Assembly: GCA_948144175.1 (NCBI GenBank)
Contig: CANXME010002004.1
Coordinates: 434,001 to 498,000 of the forward strand
Reading direction: 5' to 3'
Source of the DNA: Closterium sp. NIES-65
Taxonomy: Eukaryota; Streptophyta; Zygnematophyceae; Desmidiales; Closteriaceae
DNA: 64,000 bases
Shown: positions 1 through 9,913 of the stretch, piece after piece
Numbering within the stretch: the stretch's first letter is position 1
Layout of the letters: each line of letters begins with the position of its first letter
The notes under the pieces: model-generated
Database searches by the model: none
Told to the model about the DNA's origin: nothing
What the model saw: only the letters and a program-made list of their open reading frames with translations
Program-made: the position numbers and the translations under genes

Positions 1-1283
1 GCAGTAGTTTTCCCTCCTTCACACAAAAAAGAGGCCCGTAGCCGTGCCACTGAGTCTCCCATCTGCCCCAGTATCCGGCCATCCTGGACTACCATCGGAG
101 TTAGCAGTCCCAGCCTCGTCGGTGGCTGAACCACCTCCTCTAACTGCCATATGCATCCTTCGTTATCTACAGTTACTAATTCACACCGTAGCTCCTTCGT
201 TTCCGTCAGCGCCACTTGAAGATAGCTATTCTTCACACCCACATCCCTCCCTACTCTGACTAGGGTGGATGCTTCCGCAATAGACTCCGCCGAGATTTTC
301 ACCAATAGTTTCTCCTTCCAGTTCTCCGGCACCGCTTTCCAGGCTTGGAGCGCCCATCTCGCCGTGGCTGAACTTCCGGTTCGTTTTGTCAGCTCCCACA
401 TACTCTTGACACGCCATCCGCCTCCGTACTCTTCCTGTAACAGGTCTCCTACCGTCAACCCTCTTAGGCATTCCGACCCCTTCTGTCTGCCAAACGAGCT
501 GTCCCCTTGATAGTGAATCCACCTGCTGAACCATAACTTCTCTCTCGCCATTTCCCACCAATTTTCCGACTCCGGCATCTCCGGCAGCTGCTTGTCCCAG
601 ACAAGTGGGATGAGTGACTTCCACCTTTCACTTCCGCATATCCACTCTGCGAGTATCGCCTTGAGAGCAAGCAGTGTTTCCCACCCCAGGGGCATGTTCG
701 TCGCCTTCTCTTGCAGCCACTGCTTCATCGGGTTCTCCTCCAACAGTACTACACCCAGGTTCCACAAAGCCTGACTGTTAACTCTTTCCTCTGGACTGAT
801 CACCCCCAAACCTCCCTCTTTCCTTCCTAGGTGCGCCAAGAACTCACTCCAGAGAATAAAGTGCTTCTCCTCGTCCGCATATCCTTTTGAGATGAAATTG
901 TGGCACAACTTCAGAATCTTTTTCCAGATCTGCTTCGGTGGCTGATACACCTGGGCTTGGAACAGGACTATCGGCATCACGTAGGCATTCAAGACCGTCA
1001 CCCGCGCTGATGTGGTGATGTGCAGCTTCTCCCAGTTGGTGAGAACATTGTTGACCCTTATTAGCGTTTTGTCCCAAGTAGGCTCTGCTCTCCCATCCGA
1101 TGTAATCCAAATGCCTAATAGCCTCTCTGATTTGCCCCTTTCAGCCCAGTTGAAGTCGGTGTCTGTAGGCGGGGGATCCGGCCTGTTCCTCCCCAATAGC
1201 ATCACCGTCGACTTTCCACGGTTTACTCTCAGTCCCGACCTGTCACCGAAGTCATCCAGTAGACACTGCGCTTGTATGAGCTG
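1..1283 (-). pseudogene. LINE ORF2 C-terminal region after RT
   Basis: Continuing on the minus strand past the palm domain, the translation keeps a LINE-like post-RT region, including PPKQIWKKILKLCHNFI and KHFILWSEFLAHLGRKEGG near 780-950. These Trp-rich blocks are usual after the thumb in plant and algal LINEs. The region runs to the window edge without a clear stop in the main frame. I see no RNase H motif. Function (RNA binding or template handling) is inferred only from position. Confidence 0.65.
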
Positions 1284-2632
1284 TTATTTTCCTTGGAGCA
1301 GCAAAGTTGTATCATGCGCATAACCAAGGTATGCTAACCCGCCTTTCCCTCTCTTCCTCAGTCCCGGTTTCCTTCTCTCAGCTTCTTGACTTAGTGGTTC
1401 CGCTACGCAGATGAAAAGATACGGCGCCAGCGGGCATCCCTGCCGTACACCAGACTCCACCTCCACTCTTTCACCCAGCCATCCGTTGACTAACAATTGC
1501 GTCGCAGATTGATCATGAAGCCCCTTGGTCCACTCAATGAAGCTTGCAGGGAAACCCATGAGCTCAAGAGTGCGGAACAGGTAACTTCTTGACACTCAAT
1601 CATATGCTTTCTGAACGTCGACAAGTAGTAGATACTGTACCAGTCTTCCTTTCCCGTCACCGCCGCATCAATTGTGTCCGCTACTACTTTGACCGCATCC
1701 GCCAACCGTCTGCCAGGAACAAAACCAAACTGGTTCTCAGAGATTACTTGCGGCAGGACCTTCTTTATCCTATTCGCTAGCAGTTTCGCCACGATCTTGT
1801 ATGTCGCCCCCAATAGAGTGATCGATCTGTAATTCCCCAGATCCGTCTTTCCCCCTTTCTAATGTAATAGGATCGTCACTGCCGTCGATGCAATTCTCGG
1901 GAGAGACGTTGTTTTCTCAAAGTCCCTCATGAAGCTCATGAGTGACTCCCCCAGCAAGTCCCAATTGTCCTCCAGGAGCTCCTTCGGCAGACCGTCTGCT
2001 CCAGGTGCTTTCCCACGCGGCAGCTCTTTCATCGCCTGCTTGACCTCCGCTTTCGACCATGGCGCCGATAGGCGCAACTTTGCATATGCATCTAGGGTTT
2101 TCGTAGGAGCTACTGGCCACTCTTCCACCTCTGCATCACGCTGCTTCGACCCAAAGAGTTTGGTGAAGAAATCTGACGCCGCCGTCAGGGCTTCCCTCTC
2201 CCCCTCATATCTCCTCCCCTCATATGCAATCTCTTTAACCGTCGTCTTCGCCTTTCGCGTTGTTATTCTCCGGGTTAAAAACTTTGTCGCTATTTCGCCA
2301 TTCATTTCCGCTCCGACGCGTGCCATTCTCTGTTTCATCCTCACGCGATATGCTTTAAGTTGTGCCTCATACTTGATAAGTTCCTCATATTTCCCACTCA
2401 GACTCGAGTCTGCCATGAACTTCTGTCTCAAAGCCGCCACTCTGTCCCCCAGATGTAAAATCGTTCTCCCAATCCTTTTACTCTCCTTCCGTGCATGTGC
2501 TTTAAGGCTGACTTGTAACGCAGTGAGCGTGGAGTGCAGATCTATTTTTCCCTTTTCCCCTTGAATGCTCAGCACTCGCCGAATGGATTGCGTACCCCAG
2601 GGTGTCTCGTCATCGCAGCATCCATCTTCCAT
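1284..2632 (-). pseudogene. LINE linker and reverse transcriptase, broken
   Basis: From 2632 to about 2090 is a basic, coiled-coil-like linker. Then come RT blocks: KAPGADGLPKELLE near 1990, NYRSITLLG and ATYKIVAKLLANRI near 1750-1840, NQFGFVPGR near 1720, and GVRQGCPLAPYLF near 1410-1450. A TAG interrupts between TILLH and KGGKTD near 1860, and a frameshift falls near 1590. The catalytic YADD-type motif reads YAHDT near 1306-1323: the first Asp is His, which would abolish metal binding. A TAA follows a few codons later. The order and spacing match LINE reverse transcriptases. Confidence 0.83.
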
Positions 2633-3388
2633 AATCCAGGACCGTGTGCATCCCCCGTTTGAGCTGACAGTACTGTGGTGATCCCAAACCAGTGATCCGT
2701 GACATCAGATGGAGCTGCTGTGTGGTAGGCGTCAGCAACAAGAGGAAGCAGAGAGGTCGATGTGAGTGCGCGGTCAATGCGCGAGCTAGTCATTGTCGCT
2801 TTCGCCAGAAAGGTAAATTCCAGACGCGAAGGGTATAGTGTCCTGAACGTGTCATGTAAGTCCCACTTCGAGCAGATGTGTAGCATTCTCTTATTCTCCG
2901 CCTCCGATCCCTGCTGCGACGCTGTCCATAATAGGGTCCGCTGTGATGTTCAGGTCACCTGTGAGGAGCACATGTCTAGGTTGTGTTAGAGAGTCCATGA
3001 AGGGAATCAAACTGTCTCTAAAGAAACTCCCTCTGGTCGTTGCTTGCGCAGAGAAATACGCCGCTAGCAGCACCCAGGTTAGTTCTCTCCAACACATCGT
3101 CACCGATAGCAGTCTTCCTGATTCATGCCCCTGAGTGTTGCTGAAGACAACCTCCTTGTTAAAACTGAGGATCGCCACTCCTCCAGCTGACTCCCCTGGA
3201 GCTACTACTGCTGTTGATTCTGCTTCTACTTGAGTCCAGAAGTTATGATCACATGGTAATCTGGTATCAGTAAGTACAACCACGCCCTTGACATTCAGAA
3301 GCCATTCTTGCAGATTCCCCATCTTCTCCGCGCTCCCAAGCCCATTCACATTGAGCGTGGTGATGCTGAGTTCATGACGTTTATTCAT
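2569..3388 (-). pseudogene. LINE endonuclease (APE/EEP fold), frameshifted
   Basis: The start ATG at 3388 opens a typical LINE endonuclease beginning TTLNVNGLGS, followed by LTDTRLP and LTGDLN, matching the N-terminal substrate and metal-binding motifs of the exonuclease-endonuclease-phosphatase family. A stop near 2891 followed by a +1 shift moves the rest to the frame covering 2569-2886, which holds SSRIDRALTS and TDHWFG, corresponding to the C-terminal R-D and S/T-D-H motifs. The enzyme would nick target DNA to prime reverse transcription. A second frameshift near 2575 separates it from the downstream linker. The frameshifts rule out a functional product; domain identity rests on motif order. 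Confidence 0.8.
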
Positions 3389-4948
3389 TAACGATGCCCT
3401 TAATTGGCACGGGTGCCAGTCAAATAAAACCTTTAAAATGGTTGAGATGCGCCGAACATAACCCGGAATGTTCAGGGCATTAAGAGCTAATGCCCTTGAA
3501 TCGACAGCCCTGCTGCCAACTCCAACACCACAGAACTGACGGCCTCCACCGCCTTTTATCCACCACTAAAGAAGGAATTGATGCTAGCCACAGTCACCTA
3601 CTCACAGCCACAGGAATTGATACACAACCACGAATCAAACTCGAAACATATCTACAGCTTAGATGCAGCGCCATGGCTGCTGCTGTAGTCTGTAACGCCT
3701 ACCGTGTCCAACTGCTGAAAACGCGTAGAATCAAATTGCACGTATTAATAACTCACCTAGGACCATTCGTCGTTTACTGAGAGTCGCCTGCCTGTCCATT
3801 ATCGTCAAGATCGCAAATGGCCAGTTCTTTCGCAGTAGGATGCGTCGGATGCGGCCGTGCCACTTTTCTGCGATCGTCCTTCCAGCAAAAGCAACGGTTC
3901 CAGATTTCTTTATCCGATGAATAGATGGTGCTTTTTTAAAGTTAGATAAAGCCAGGTGAGCGACAATCACGATGCTGTACTATCCACTAGGACTTTACAG
4001 TACCCTGGCAAATTTTTATGAGTTAGTTTTGCAACAGTAGTTGCTGTTGGAGGCGTTACGGTGGTAACGCGAGAGTCGTTAGGGACGGGCAGGCGTAGCT
4101 GCAGGCATCACGTGATCGACACCAGGCCAGCAGCAAGAGAAGGCAGCCCAAATTTCAGCCGTTACCATACTGACAAACCGACGGGATATTTCAAGCCAGC
4201 AAAAAACAACGCAAGGGTGACAGAGCAGGACACGCATGCAATGGCGGCTGCTGTAAATACCACAGGCTCCGCCGCCCAAATGCGCCTGTACTGACTGAAC
4301 ATCACAAATCTCAAGTGCTGATGGCTGCATCAGCCAGTGTGTGGTCCAGTTAGTTAGGACTCATAGTAGCCTCTACTAGACCCTAAAATAATCCTGTCGC
4401 TGGTCAAGGCCCCCCTTTCCTTCAGGACTCATAGTGGTAGAAAATGGGCCTGACATGACCGGCGGGGGAAGGGAATGGGCGGGGGGAGGCGGGGAACCGG
4501 CGGGGCGTGACATGACCGGCGTGACGTGAAGTGCGTCGTTCCTGAAGGATCGGCGGTGCCAGCGTATGCTGACGCGGAACGCTTGGAAAGCAGCTCGCAC
4601 CCACGATGTTGTGAGATCGGACGCACCAGTGGGAAAGCGGCGAGCAAGATCTAGGAATGAGAATGAGATTCGCACACTTCAAAGGAATTCGTTCCATCAG
4701 TCTTGAGAAATCCTCCGTCCAATCCGGATTCCTGAACCCACTTTTTCCTTTCCCAGTTGAACGAGCGTACTGTTTGAACGCATCGGCGATTGTATTTATG
4801 GTAAATAGTTGTCTCAAATCTACTGAGTTTTTCAATTAAGTCCTTACACCAGAACCACAAGCTTCAACGTCCCTTCTATGCATCCTCGTCTACTTCAGTA
4901 TTACTTATAGCTAGGCTTGCAAATACCTCCTGCGTCCAGGAATTCAGC
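3389..4948. other. Low-copy non-coding stretch between LINE and host-like ORF
   Basis: No convincing gene. Only short ORFs under 140 codons occur on either strand. It contains the dispersed repeat listed separately, a short direct repeat GACATGACCGGCG near 4447 and 4510, and AT-richer sequence around 3870-4030. The part from about 4340 to 4948 would be the promoter and leader of the plus-strand ORF at 4949, but no clear TATA box or start-site motif was recognised. Confidence 0.5.
4025..4335 (+). repeat. Diverged dispersed repeat, copy 1
   Basis: This stretch aligns by eye with 46965-47225 in the same orientation. Shared blocks include GTAGCTGCAGGCATCACGTG, then CGACACCA, CAGCCCAAA, GCATGCRATGG and ACTGA near the 3' side, with many substitutions and small indels between. 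Both copies lie outside the LTR elements. There is no ORF, no recognisable Pol III box and no clear terminal inverted repeat. It may be an old non-autonomous repeat or a duplicated piece of host DNA. Confidence 0.6.
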
Positions 4949-6610
4949 TTGAGCAGACCCACAACTAATAAGACCCCCTCCGTCCCACTCCATTGCTCGG
5001 CTACCTCAGGAGCACAACGTTGTGCACAAGGGAAGAATCCGATGTCGTCACTCAAACCCAAAGGAGTGCATGGTACCCCTGTCAATGCCGCTGGCAGGAG
5101 CAGCACAAAAATGATTCATCAAGATGATGACTGTGATGGAGCGGGTGGCAGGGATTCCGCCACAAGCAGGCCGGTGGCCGCCGCGGTGGCAGGCATGGCC
5201 CCGCGCAGCACTTGGGCGAAGAAGCTTGTGAGAGAGCACCCGTCGGAGCTTGGGAAAGAACCCGCCGACTCTGATTGGACGCCCAATAAGCTGCCAGCGT
5301 CCTCTGATCCTGTGGTCCGGGAGCCGGAGCCGGAGCAGCAGAGCTCAAAGCTTGGGAGAGACCCTCTGGAGACTAAATCACTAAAACGGGAGCGGCGGAA
5401 GATCGATTGGGATGTTGCTGATCGTCAAGATTATCACGGTGATGGCGTTTGCATGAATGATGCTGTGGTGATGAGACGTTCCAGTGGCAAGTCAAGGCAC
5501 ACGGCTGTCAGTCTAACAGAATTTCCTGCCCAGCAGAGTGGTAGCTGCTGCGACACAGGCCGAGAGCGGAGGGACGCTGATGGGACTATGAACAGTAGCA
5601 AAGGCCTCTCGCCCCATCAGCCTTCTGCCAGCTGCCCCGGTGCACGTGCAGCCCTGCCAGAGCTTCGCTACCACAGCAGCCGTGGCACCGCCAGTGCAAC
5701 CAATAGTATCTCGGCCGGGTCCAGCTGGGCGGCATACTTCCACGCCAAAATCTCACAAGGTCTGCCCCTGCCCCTGCCGCTGCTTCAGGATGGGACGCCC
5801 CAGCTGCCCTCGCCTCTGCCTATGCTCGTCACACGGCTGCTTGAGCCGCCTGATTCGGTCAATCATGGCGGTGAATGTGAAGCGGCGGGCCGGAGCGCAA
5901 CTGTGGAAGCGCCGTCAGCTGGAGTGACCTTGAGCCAACCAGCGCCTGAATTTCCAGACGTGAGTCGGGGTGGTGGGCTCATTCTCCCTGATCTGAACCT
6001 GCCTGTTGCTGGTGCTGACAGTGCCGTTGTTGGTGGCACTGGTGCTGCTGCTGCGTGCGACGGTGATGGTGATGCTGCTGATGGTGCTCGTGATGGTGTT
6101 GGTGGGCTGGCATTCACAGAGAATGAGAGCCTCCAGTCCGCATGTGAAAGCAATGGACCGGATGCCATGGCTTCAGCACATGCGGTGGTCGCATCTGAGG
6201 TACATTCCTGTGAATTCCAAGGTGCTGATTTGGGTGTTTCGAATGGCTCTCGATCCATTGAGATGCAACAACGGCATCAGTGGGAGTGGCAACTGCAACA
6301 GCAGCAGCAACAGCAGCAGCAAAGGCAGCAGAATAGGCAGCAGCAACAATGGCAGCAACAAAGGCAGCAGCAACGTCAGAAGCAACAGCAGCAGCCAAGG
6401 CAGCAGAGTAGGCAGCAGCATCAACAATGGCGGCATGAGCAGCACCAGCAACAACGACGGGAGCAACAACAACAATGGCAACCACAAGATTTGACCGGGG
6501 AGTGCACGACACAACAACAGACACCTTACAGAGGCGTTTTCACCATGGAGATTAGGAAACAACTCATTAAGTGTGTCATGCTTTACAGAGCATCTAAAAA
6601 CTTGCTATGA
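4949..6610 (+). CDS. Gln-rich protein of unknown function with DLNLP motif (candidate host exon)
   Basis: Open frame of 553 codons without similarity to the retroelement proteins here. The N-terminal two thirds are low-complexity, hydrophilic and Ser/Gly/Ala-rich. Residues about 345-352 read ILPDLNLP, close to the EAR-type repression motif of plant transcription regulators. Residues about 432-513 are a Gln-rich tract encoded by imperfect CAG/CAA repeats. The end reads TPYRGV and then about 23 unremarkable residues before the stop. Q-rich plus DLN-type motifs suggest a nuclear regulator, but no DNA-binding domain is seen. It could be one exon of a spliced gene, with the tail read into an intron. 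The ATG at 4949 is simply the first in frame. No neighbour shares its strand within 500 bp apart from the gypsy insertion downstream. Confidence 0.45.
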   Translation: MSRPTTNKTPSVPLHCSATSGAQRCAQGKNPMSSLKPKGVHGTPVNAAGRSSTKMIHQDDDCDGAGGRDSATSRPVAAAVAGMAPRSTWAKKLVREHPSELGKEPADSDWTPNKLPASSDPVVREPEPEQQSSKLGRDPLETKSLKRERRKIDWDVADRQDYHGDGVCMNDAVVMRRSSGKSRHTAVSLTEFPAQQSGSCCDTGRERRDADGTMNSSKGLSPHQPSASCPGARAALPELRYHSSRGTASATNSISAGSSWAAYFHAKISQGLPLPLPLLQDGTPQLPSPLPMLVTRLLEPPDSVNHGGECEAAGRSATVEAPSAGVTLSQPAPEFPDVSRGGGLILPDLNLPVAGADSAVVGGTGAAAACDGDGDAADGARDGVGGLAFTENESLQSACESNGPDAMASAHAVVASEVHSCEFQGADLGVSNGSRSIEMQQRHQWEWQLQQQQQQQQQRQQNRQQQQWQQQRQQQRQKQQQQPRQQSRQQHQQWRHEQHQQQRREQQQQWQPQDLTGECTTQQQTPYRGVFTMEIRKQLIKCVMLYRASKNLL

Positions 6611-7072
6611 TGGCAATGATTGATCCCGCGCTCTTCTTGTGAGGTGCCGCTCTTCTCCAAAAAGGATGTGCTTATCCAGGAAGCTCTGTCTTTCAATCCA
6701 CCACCAGATTGTTTATTGCCATAATATACCAACACTACGCCCCCCCACCCCCCCCCCCCATGCAACCAACCCTTGACTACTCCCTCAAGACACGCATGCA
6801 TGCATGCATCACACGCACGCACACGGCTCGCGCAAAGGTGGAATTGTTGACACCTTAGAAAACAATATTTGGTTGCTCTACCAACAATATAACCCTGTAC
6901 ACCATGCCCAGTATTGATTGAAATCCAATAAGACCATGCCTGTCAGTTGTTTGTTTATTGGAATGAGTAGCATATATACGAGAAATGCACGTGTATAGCA
7001 TGTATCTAAACCATCTGAATGAGTACCGAGCCGTGAGCCAAAGGGGGATTTGATGCAACCAGAACATACAGT
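6611..7072. other. Non-coding stretch, 3' flank of ORF and left flank of gypsy element
   Basis: AT-richer sequence with no gene. It holds a C-rich run near 6739-6762 and a short CATGCATG / CACGCACG simple repeat near 6793-6825. It is plausibly 3' UTR or intron of the upstream ORF. The last five bases, 7068-7072 (ACAGT), should be the gypsy target duplication but are not repeated at its other end. Confidence 0.5.
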
Positions 7073-7652
7073 TGTAAGGAAAAATCCTTTTCCTTACTCC
7101 GCGTCCCCGCTCAGCACGTACACCACTGTAGCACCACAGTCAGCACCGTTACCACTCGCGACTCTCGCATAGACAATCCTCCCGCCACCTTCGCACATTG
7201 CACCCCGACCTCACGGCTCGGCGGGTAACCCGCGTGTGAAAAAGCTAGTGAGCGTTAGGCTTAGGAGCCATGGTTGAGTTCGAGTGAGTTGAGTTAGGAG
7301 AGTCGAGAAAGTTGAAAAGAGAAGGAAGGGGTTTCACTATAGAGCGAGCAGTACATATAGGCAAGAAGAAAGGTGCACCACCAAACAGAATATTGTATAA
7401 CTACAGTAGTCTACACTACAGGCAGTTACAAAACAATATATAAAATTATATAGGTATTATTCTGACACCGCGCTCTGGGCCTCCGCTTCGACACTTTTCC
7501 CAACCTCAGTCCCAGGGCCGTCACGCGACAACCACAGTCCATTACTGTTACCACTGTAATTTCGCTATATATTCTTCATTCATGCATTCGCTCATTGTAC
7601 TCTTGCTTCGATAGTGCAATTCTCGTTCGTTCACTCAATTGCACTCGTAACA
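7073..7652 (+). repeat. Gypsy 5' LTR (interrupted by solo LTR)
   Basis: Matches 39582-39923 over its whole length after removing 7235-7472. Starts TGTAAGG and ends GTAACA. Intact length 342 bp. It would carry the element promoter; a CTATATATTC stretch near 7565 is the best TATA-like signal. Confidence 0.92.
7235..7467 (-). repeat. Solo LTR inside gypsy 5' LTR
   Basis: 233-bp insert with ends TGTG and GACA, flanked by the 5-bp duplication CCGCG (7230-7234 and 7468-7472). It shares GGCTTAGGAGCCATGG and the TTCTGACA end with the LTRs of element F, so it is a related family. Orientation is inferred from that end, which is the sense start TGTCAGAA of the other LTRs. No internal region remains, as expected after LTR-LTR recombination. 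Confidence 0.9.
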
Positions 7653-7654
7653 CT

Positions 7655-7667
7655 TGGTTATCAGAGC
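7655..7667 (+). promoter_or_regulatory. Gypsy primer-binding site (initiator-Met tRNA type)
   Basis: TGGTTATCAGAGC lies 2 bases after the 5' LTR. It equals the plant initiator-Met primer site TGGTATCAGAGC with one extra T. Confidence 0.75.
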
Positions 7668-7836
7668 GTATGATCTCTTCTCGGACCGCACCCACACCTT
7701 CGCTTCCCCACTATCTCAATTTTGGGGGGGGGGGTAGACGTCTCTCAGCGACACAACACCGCCGCTCGTAGTGCTCTCTCGTAAGTACGCACGACCACGA
7801 CCGAGGCTCTCGCTGAGCTCGCTCGACACCCCCGCC

Positions 7837-8806
7837 ATGGCCAAATTCACGCTCGCAATATTGACGCAGGAGAAGCTCGACCGTCTGGTGTGCCAACTTG
7901 AAGATTCGGCGCTCGGAATTGCGACGCTCACGGCGGAACGTGACTCCGCGCGTCAGCAATTAACGGTGAACACTCCAGCGCCACCACACACACCGACAAA
8001 TGCATCTACACAATCGGACGAGCCGATCGTCATTTTGTCTGGCACACCAACACAAAACAACAGCGTGGGACAGCGCTCAGGCGCAGCCAGTGATGGCACC
8101 GCCCAGACGATGCCTGGCATGGGAGGAAACAGGGTCGCACCAAGCCTGCAGGAGCCTCGCGAAGCCCGTCGGCACGTGGAGTTCACGGCGACAAGTGGCG
8201 AACAGGCCATTATGGCACTAATGCCACTCAAGCCGCAACGCCCGCTCTGCTTCGACCCGAGCCAGCGTGGAGGTTCGACGGTTCAATCGTGGGTGTTCAC
8301 GATGAACGTCTTCTTCGACGCGAATTACATCGAGTCGGACGCAACGCAAATTCGGTATGCCGTTTCTCTGCTAAGGGGCCCCGCCATGGACTGGTGGCGA
8401 GTCATCGTGACGTCGCCACGCGCCTACAAGCCACCGTCGCAAAAGGAAGGGCCCACGGGTCCTGCTGACACCTGGAGTTCATTCTGCGAGACCGCCCAAT
8501 ACAGCACGTGGGATGCGTGGTGCGCAGGGCTTCGGGCGCGCTTCGAGCTGATTGCGACTTCTATTTCGGTGTGTCAGAGATTGCGCACTTGGCGGCAGCT
8601 CGGGTCGGTTCAAGACTATACGAGTGGTTTTCTCGCATTATGCGAGCAGATTGGCTACATGCACAAAGCGGAGCGGGTGGACCGTTACGTCGGAGGGCTG
8701 AAGCCGGACATCTCGCACGAAATCATGCTACGCGGGCTCTCGAACTTCAACGAGATTCTCGCGCTCGCCGAGAAAATTGACATTTTACGCCGTCCGAGAC
8801 CGGGGT
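7837..8806 (+). pseudogene. Gypsy gag, N-terminal part (capsid)
   Basis: The ATG at 7837 sits in a good context (gccATGg); an upstream ATG at 7771 in frame is less likely. After a short coiled-coil-like N-terminus and Pro/Thr-rich linker, the segment FDPSQRGGSTVQSWVFTM through MDWWRV, WDAWCAGLRARF and KPDISHEIMLRG is a retrotransposon gag capsid domain that forms the particle shell. The frame is open up to the insertion point of copia A at 8806, then resumes at 16157. Truncation here is due only to that insertion. Confidence 0.85.
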
Positions 8807-8937
8807 TGTCAGATTATCATAGCTGATGCATGTTTGTAGGCTATAGTGGGGTAGCACATATGGGGTACAGTTTTCTAGGGTTGTATTTGTACCCAACTCT
8901 GACTTAGTCATTCTCATTCCTGCTTACACATTTCACA
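8807..8937 (+). repeat. Copia A 5' LTR
   Basis: 131 bp, begins TGTCAGATTATC and ends TTTCACA. Contains GGCTATAGTGGGGTA, conserved across the LTRs here, and a CTAGGGTT telobox-like motif. Confidence 0.95.
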
Positions 8938-9016
8938 TGGTATAGAGCGGGTTCCCTGTGGAACTCTGCCTAGGGCCCACCGAAGCGCGCCCCGAGGCGC
9001 GCTCAACCTTTTTTTT
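8938..9016 (+). promoter_or_regulatory. Copia A primer site and structured 5' leader
   Basis: TGGTATAGAGC (8938-8948) directly abuts the LTR and equals the initiator-Met primer site minus one C. It is followed by a perfect stem GTTCC/GGAAC with loop CTGT (8951-8964), the block TAGGGCCCACC, an 18-nt GC hairpin GCGCGCCCCGAGGCGCGC (8985-9002) and eight T residues (9009-9016). The same arrangement recurs in other copia copies here. Probable roles are tRNA priming and RNA packaging or dimerisation; the latter is inference. Confidence 0.7.
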
Positions 9017-9059
9017 CCGCTATCGAGCGACCCTCCGTGTCGCCTCCCTCCCGCTAAGT

Positions 9060-9830
9060 CGCGGCCCCAGCCGCCCGCTACGATCGCGGCTCCAGCCGCC
9101 TGCTCGCCGCGGCCCCCAGCCGCCTGCTCGACGCGGCCCCAGCCGCCTGCTCGACGCGGCCCCCAGCCGCCTGCTCGACGCGGCCCCCAGCCGCCTGCTC
9201 GACGCGGCCCTGCCGCCCGCTACGCCGCGGCCGCCGCCTGCTACGACCGCGGCCCCGGCCGCCTGCTACGACCGCGGCCCCCAGCCGCCTGTTCGACCGC
9301 GGCCCCGCCGCCCGCTCCTGTCGCGGCCCCCCCCCCCCCAGCCGCCTGCTCGACGCGGCCCCCAGCCGCCTGCTTGACGCGGCCCTGCCGCCCGCTACGC
9401 CGCGGCCGCCGCCTGCTACGACCGCGGCCCCGGCCGCCTGCTACGACCGCGGCCCCAGCCGCCTGTTCGACCGCGGCCCCGCCGCCCGATCCTGTCGCGG
9501 CCCCGGCTGCCTGCTCGCACGGCCTCGCCGCCAGCTACTACCGCGGCCCCGGCCGCCTGCTCGACCGCGCCCCCCCCCCCCCCCCCCCCCCTACTACCGG
9601 GAGCCGAGCCGCCCTGCAGCCGAGCCGCCCGGGAGCCGAGCCGCCCTGCACCCGAGCCGCCCTGTCGCCGAGCCGCCCGAGCCGCCCTGTCGCCGAGCCG
9701 CCCGGGAGCCGAGTCGCCCTGCCCCCGAGCTGCCCTGCCGCCGAGCCGCCCGGGAGCCGAGCCGCCCTGCGCCCGAGCCGCCCAACACCCGAGCCGCCAG
9801 GTCGCTGAGCCGCCTTTCTGCATACCTACT
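9060..9830 (+). repeat. GC-rich tandem array in copia A leader
   Basis: Imperfect tandem repeats, first with the unit AGCCGCCTGCTCGACGCGGC (9060-9580), then GAGCCGCCCGGGAGCC-like units (9596-9810). A C run splits them near 9570-9590. They are open in several frames on both strands because of composition; no protein family is recognisable, so this is treated as non-coding leader. Confidence 0.8.
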
Positions 9831-9913
9831 CGACCTGCCCTGCCTGGTGAGCACAGTCCCACTGCCACTGCGAGCTCTTTCCCTACTGCTTGCACTGCGT
9901 CGCTGTCGTCGCC

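Larger units (their letters stand above)
1..3388 (-). mobile_element. Degenerate APE-type LINE (non-LTR retrotransposon), 5' end inward
   Basis: Minus-strand remains of a non-LTR retrotransposon. Reading from 3388 down to 1 gives an apurinic-type endonuclease, a linker, a reverse transcriptase and a long C-terminal region that runs off the left edge. No separate ORF1, 5' UTR or poly-A tail is visible, so the copy is probably 5'-truncated just upstream of 3388 and its 3' end lies outside the window. Several frameshifts and in-frame stops separate the blocks, and the RT catalytic motif is altered, so it is dead. No target-site duplication can be tested because one end is missing. Class is clear from domain order; the exact clade (L1-like or other) is not resolved by eye. 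Confidence 0.88.

Noticed and set aside
3660..4060. Inverted repeat around CTGTAACGCC / GGCGTTACGG suggesting a MITE
   Set aside because: Similarity is short and broken, no clear termini or target duplication.
4447..4525. Direct repeats of GACATGACCGGCG as an operator
   Set aside because: Only two imperfect copies with no partner gene or known factor.
6531..6560. AP2 DNA-binding domain in the 553-codon ORF
   Set aside because: Only YRGV is present; none of the following conserved residues are seen, so it is kept as a low-confidence idea and not annotated as a domain.
8985..9016. GC hairpin followed by a T run looks like a bacterial intrinsic terminator
   Set aside because: The genome is eukaryotic, and the structure sits just after a primer-binding site in every element. 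A Pol III stop is conceivable but there is no Pol III promoter.
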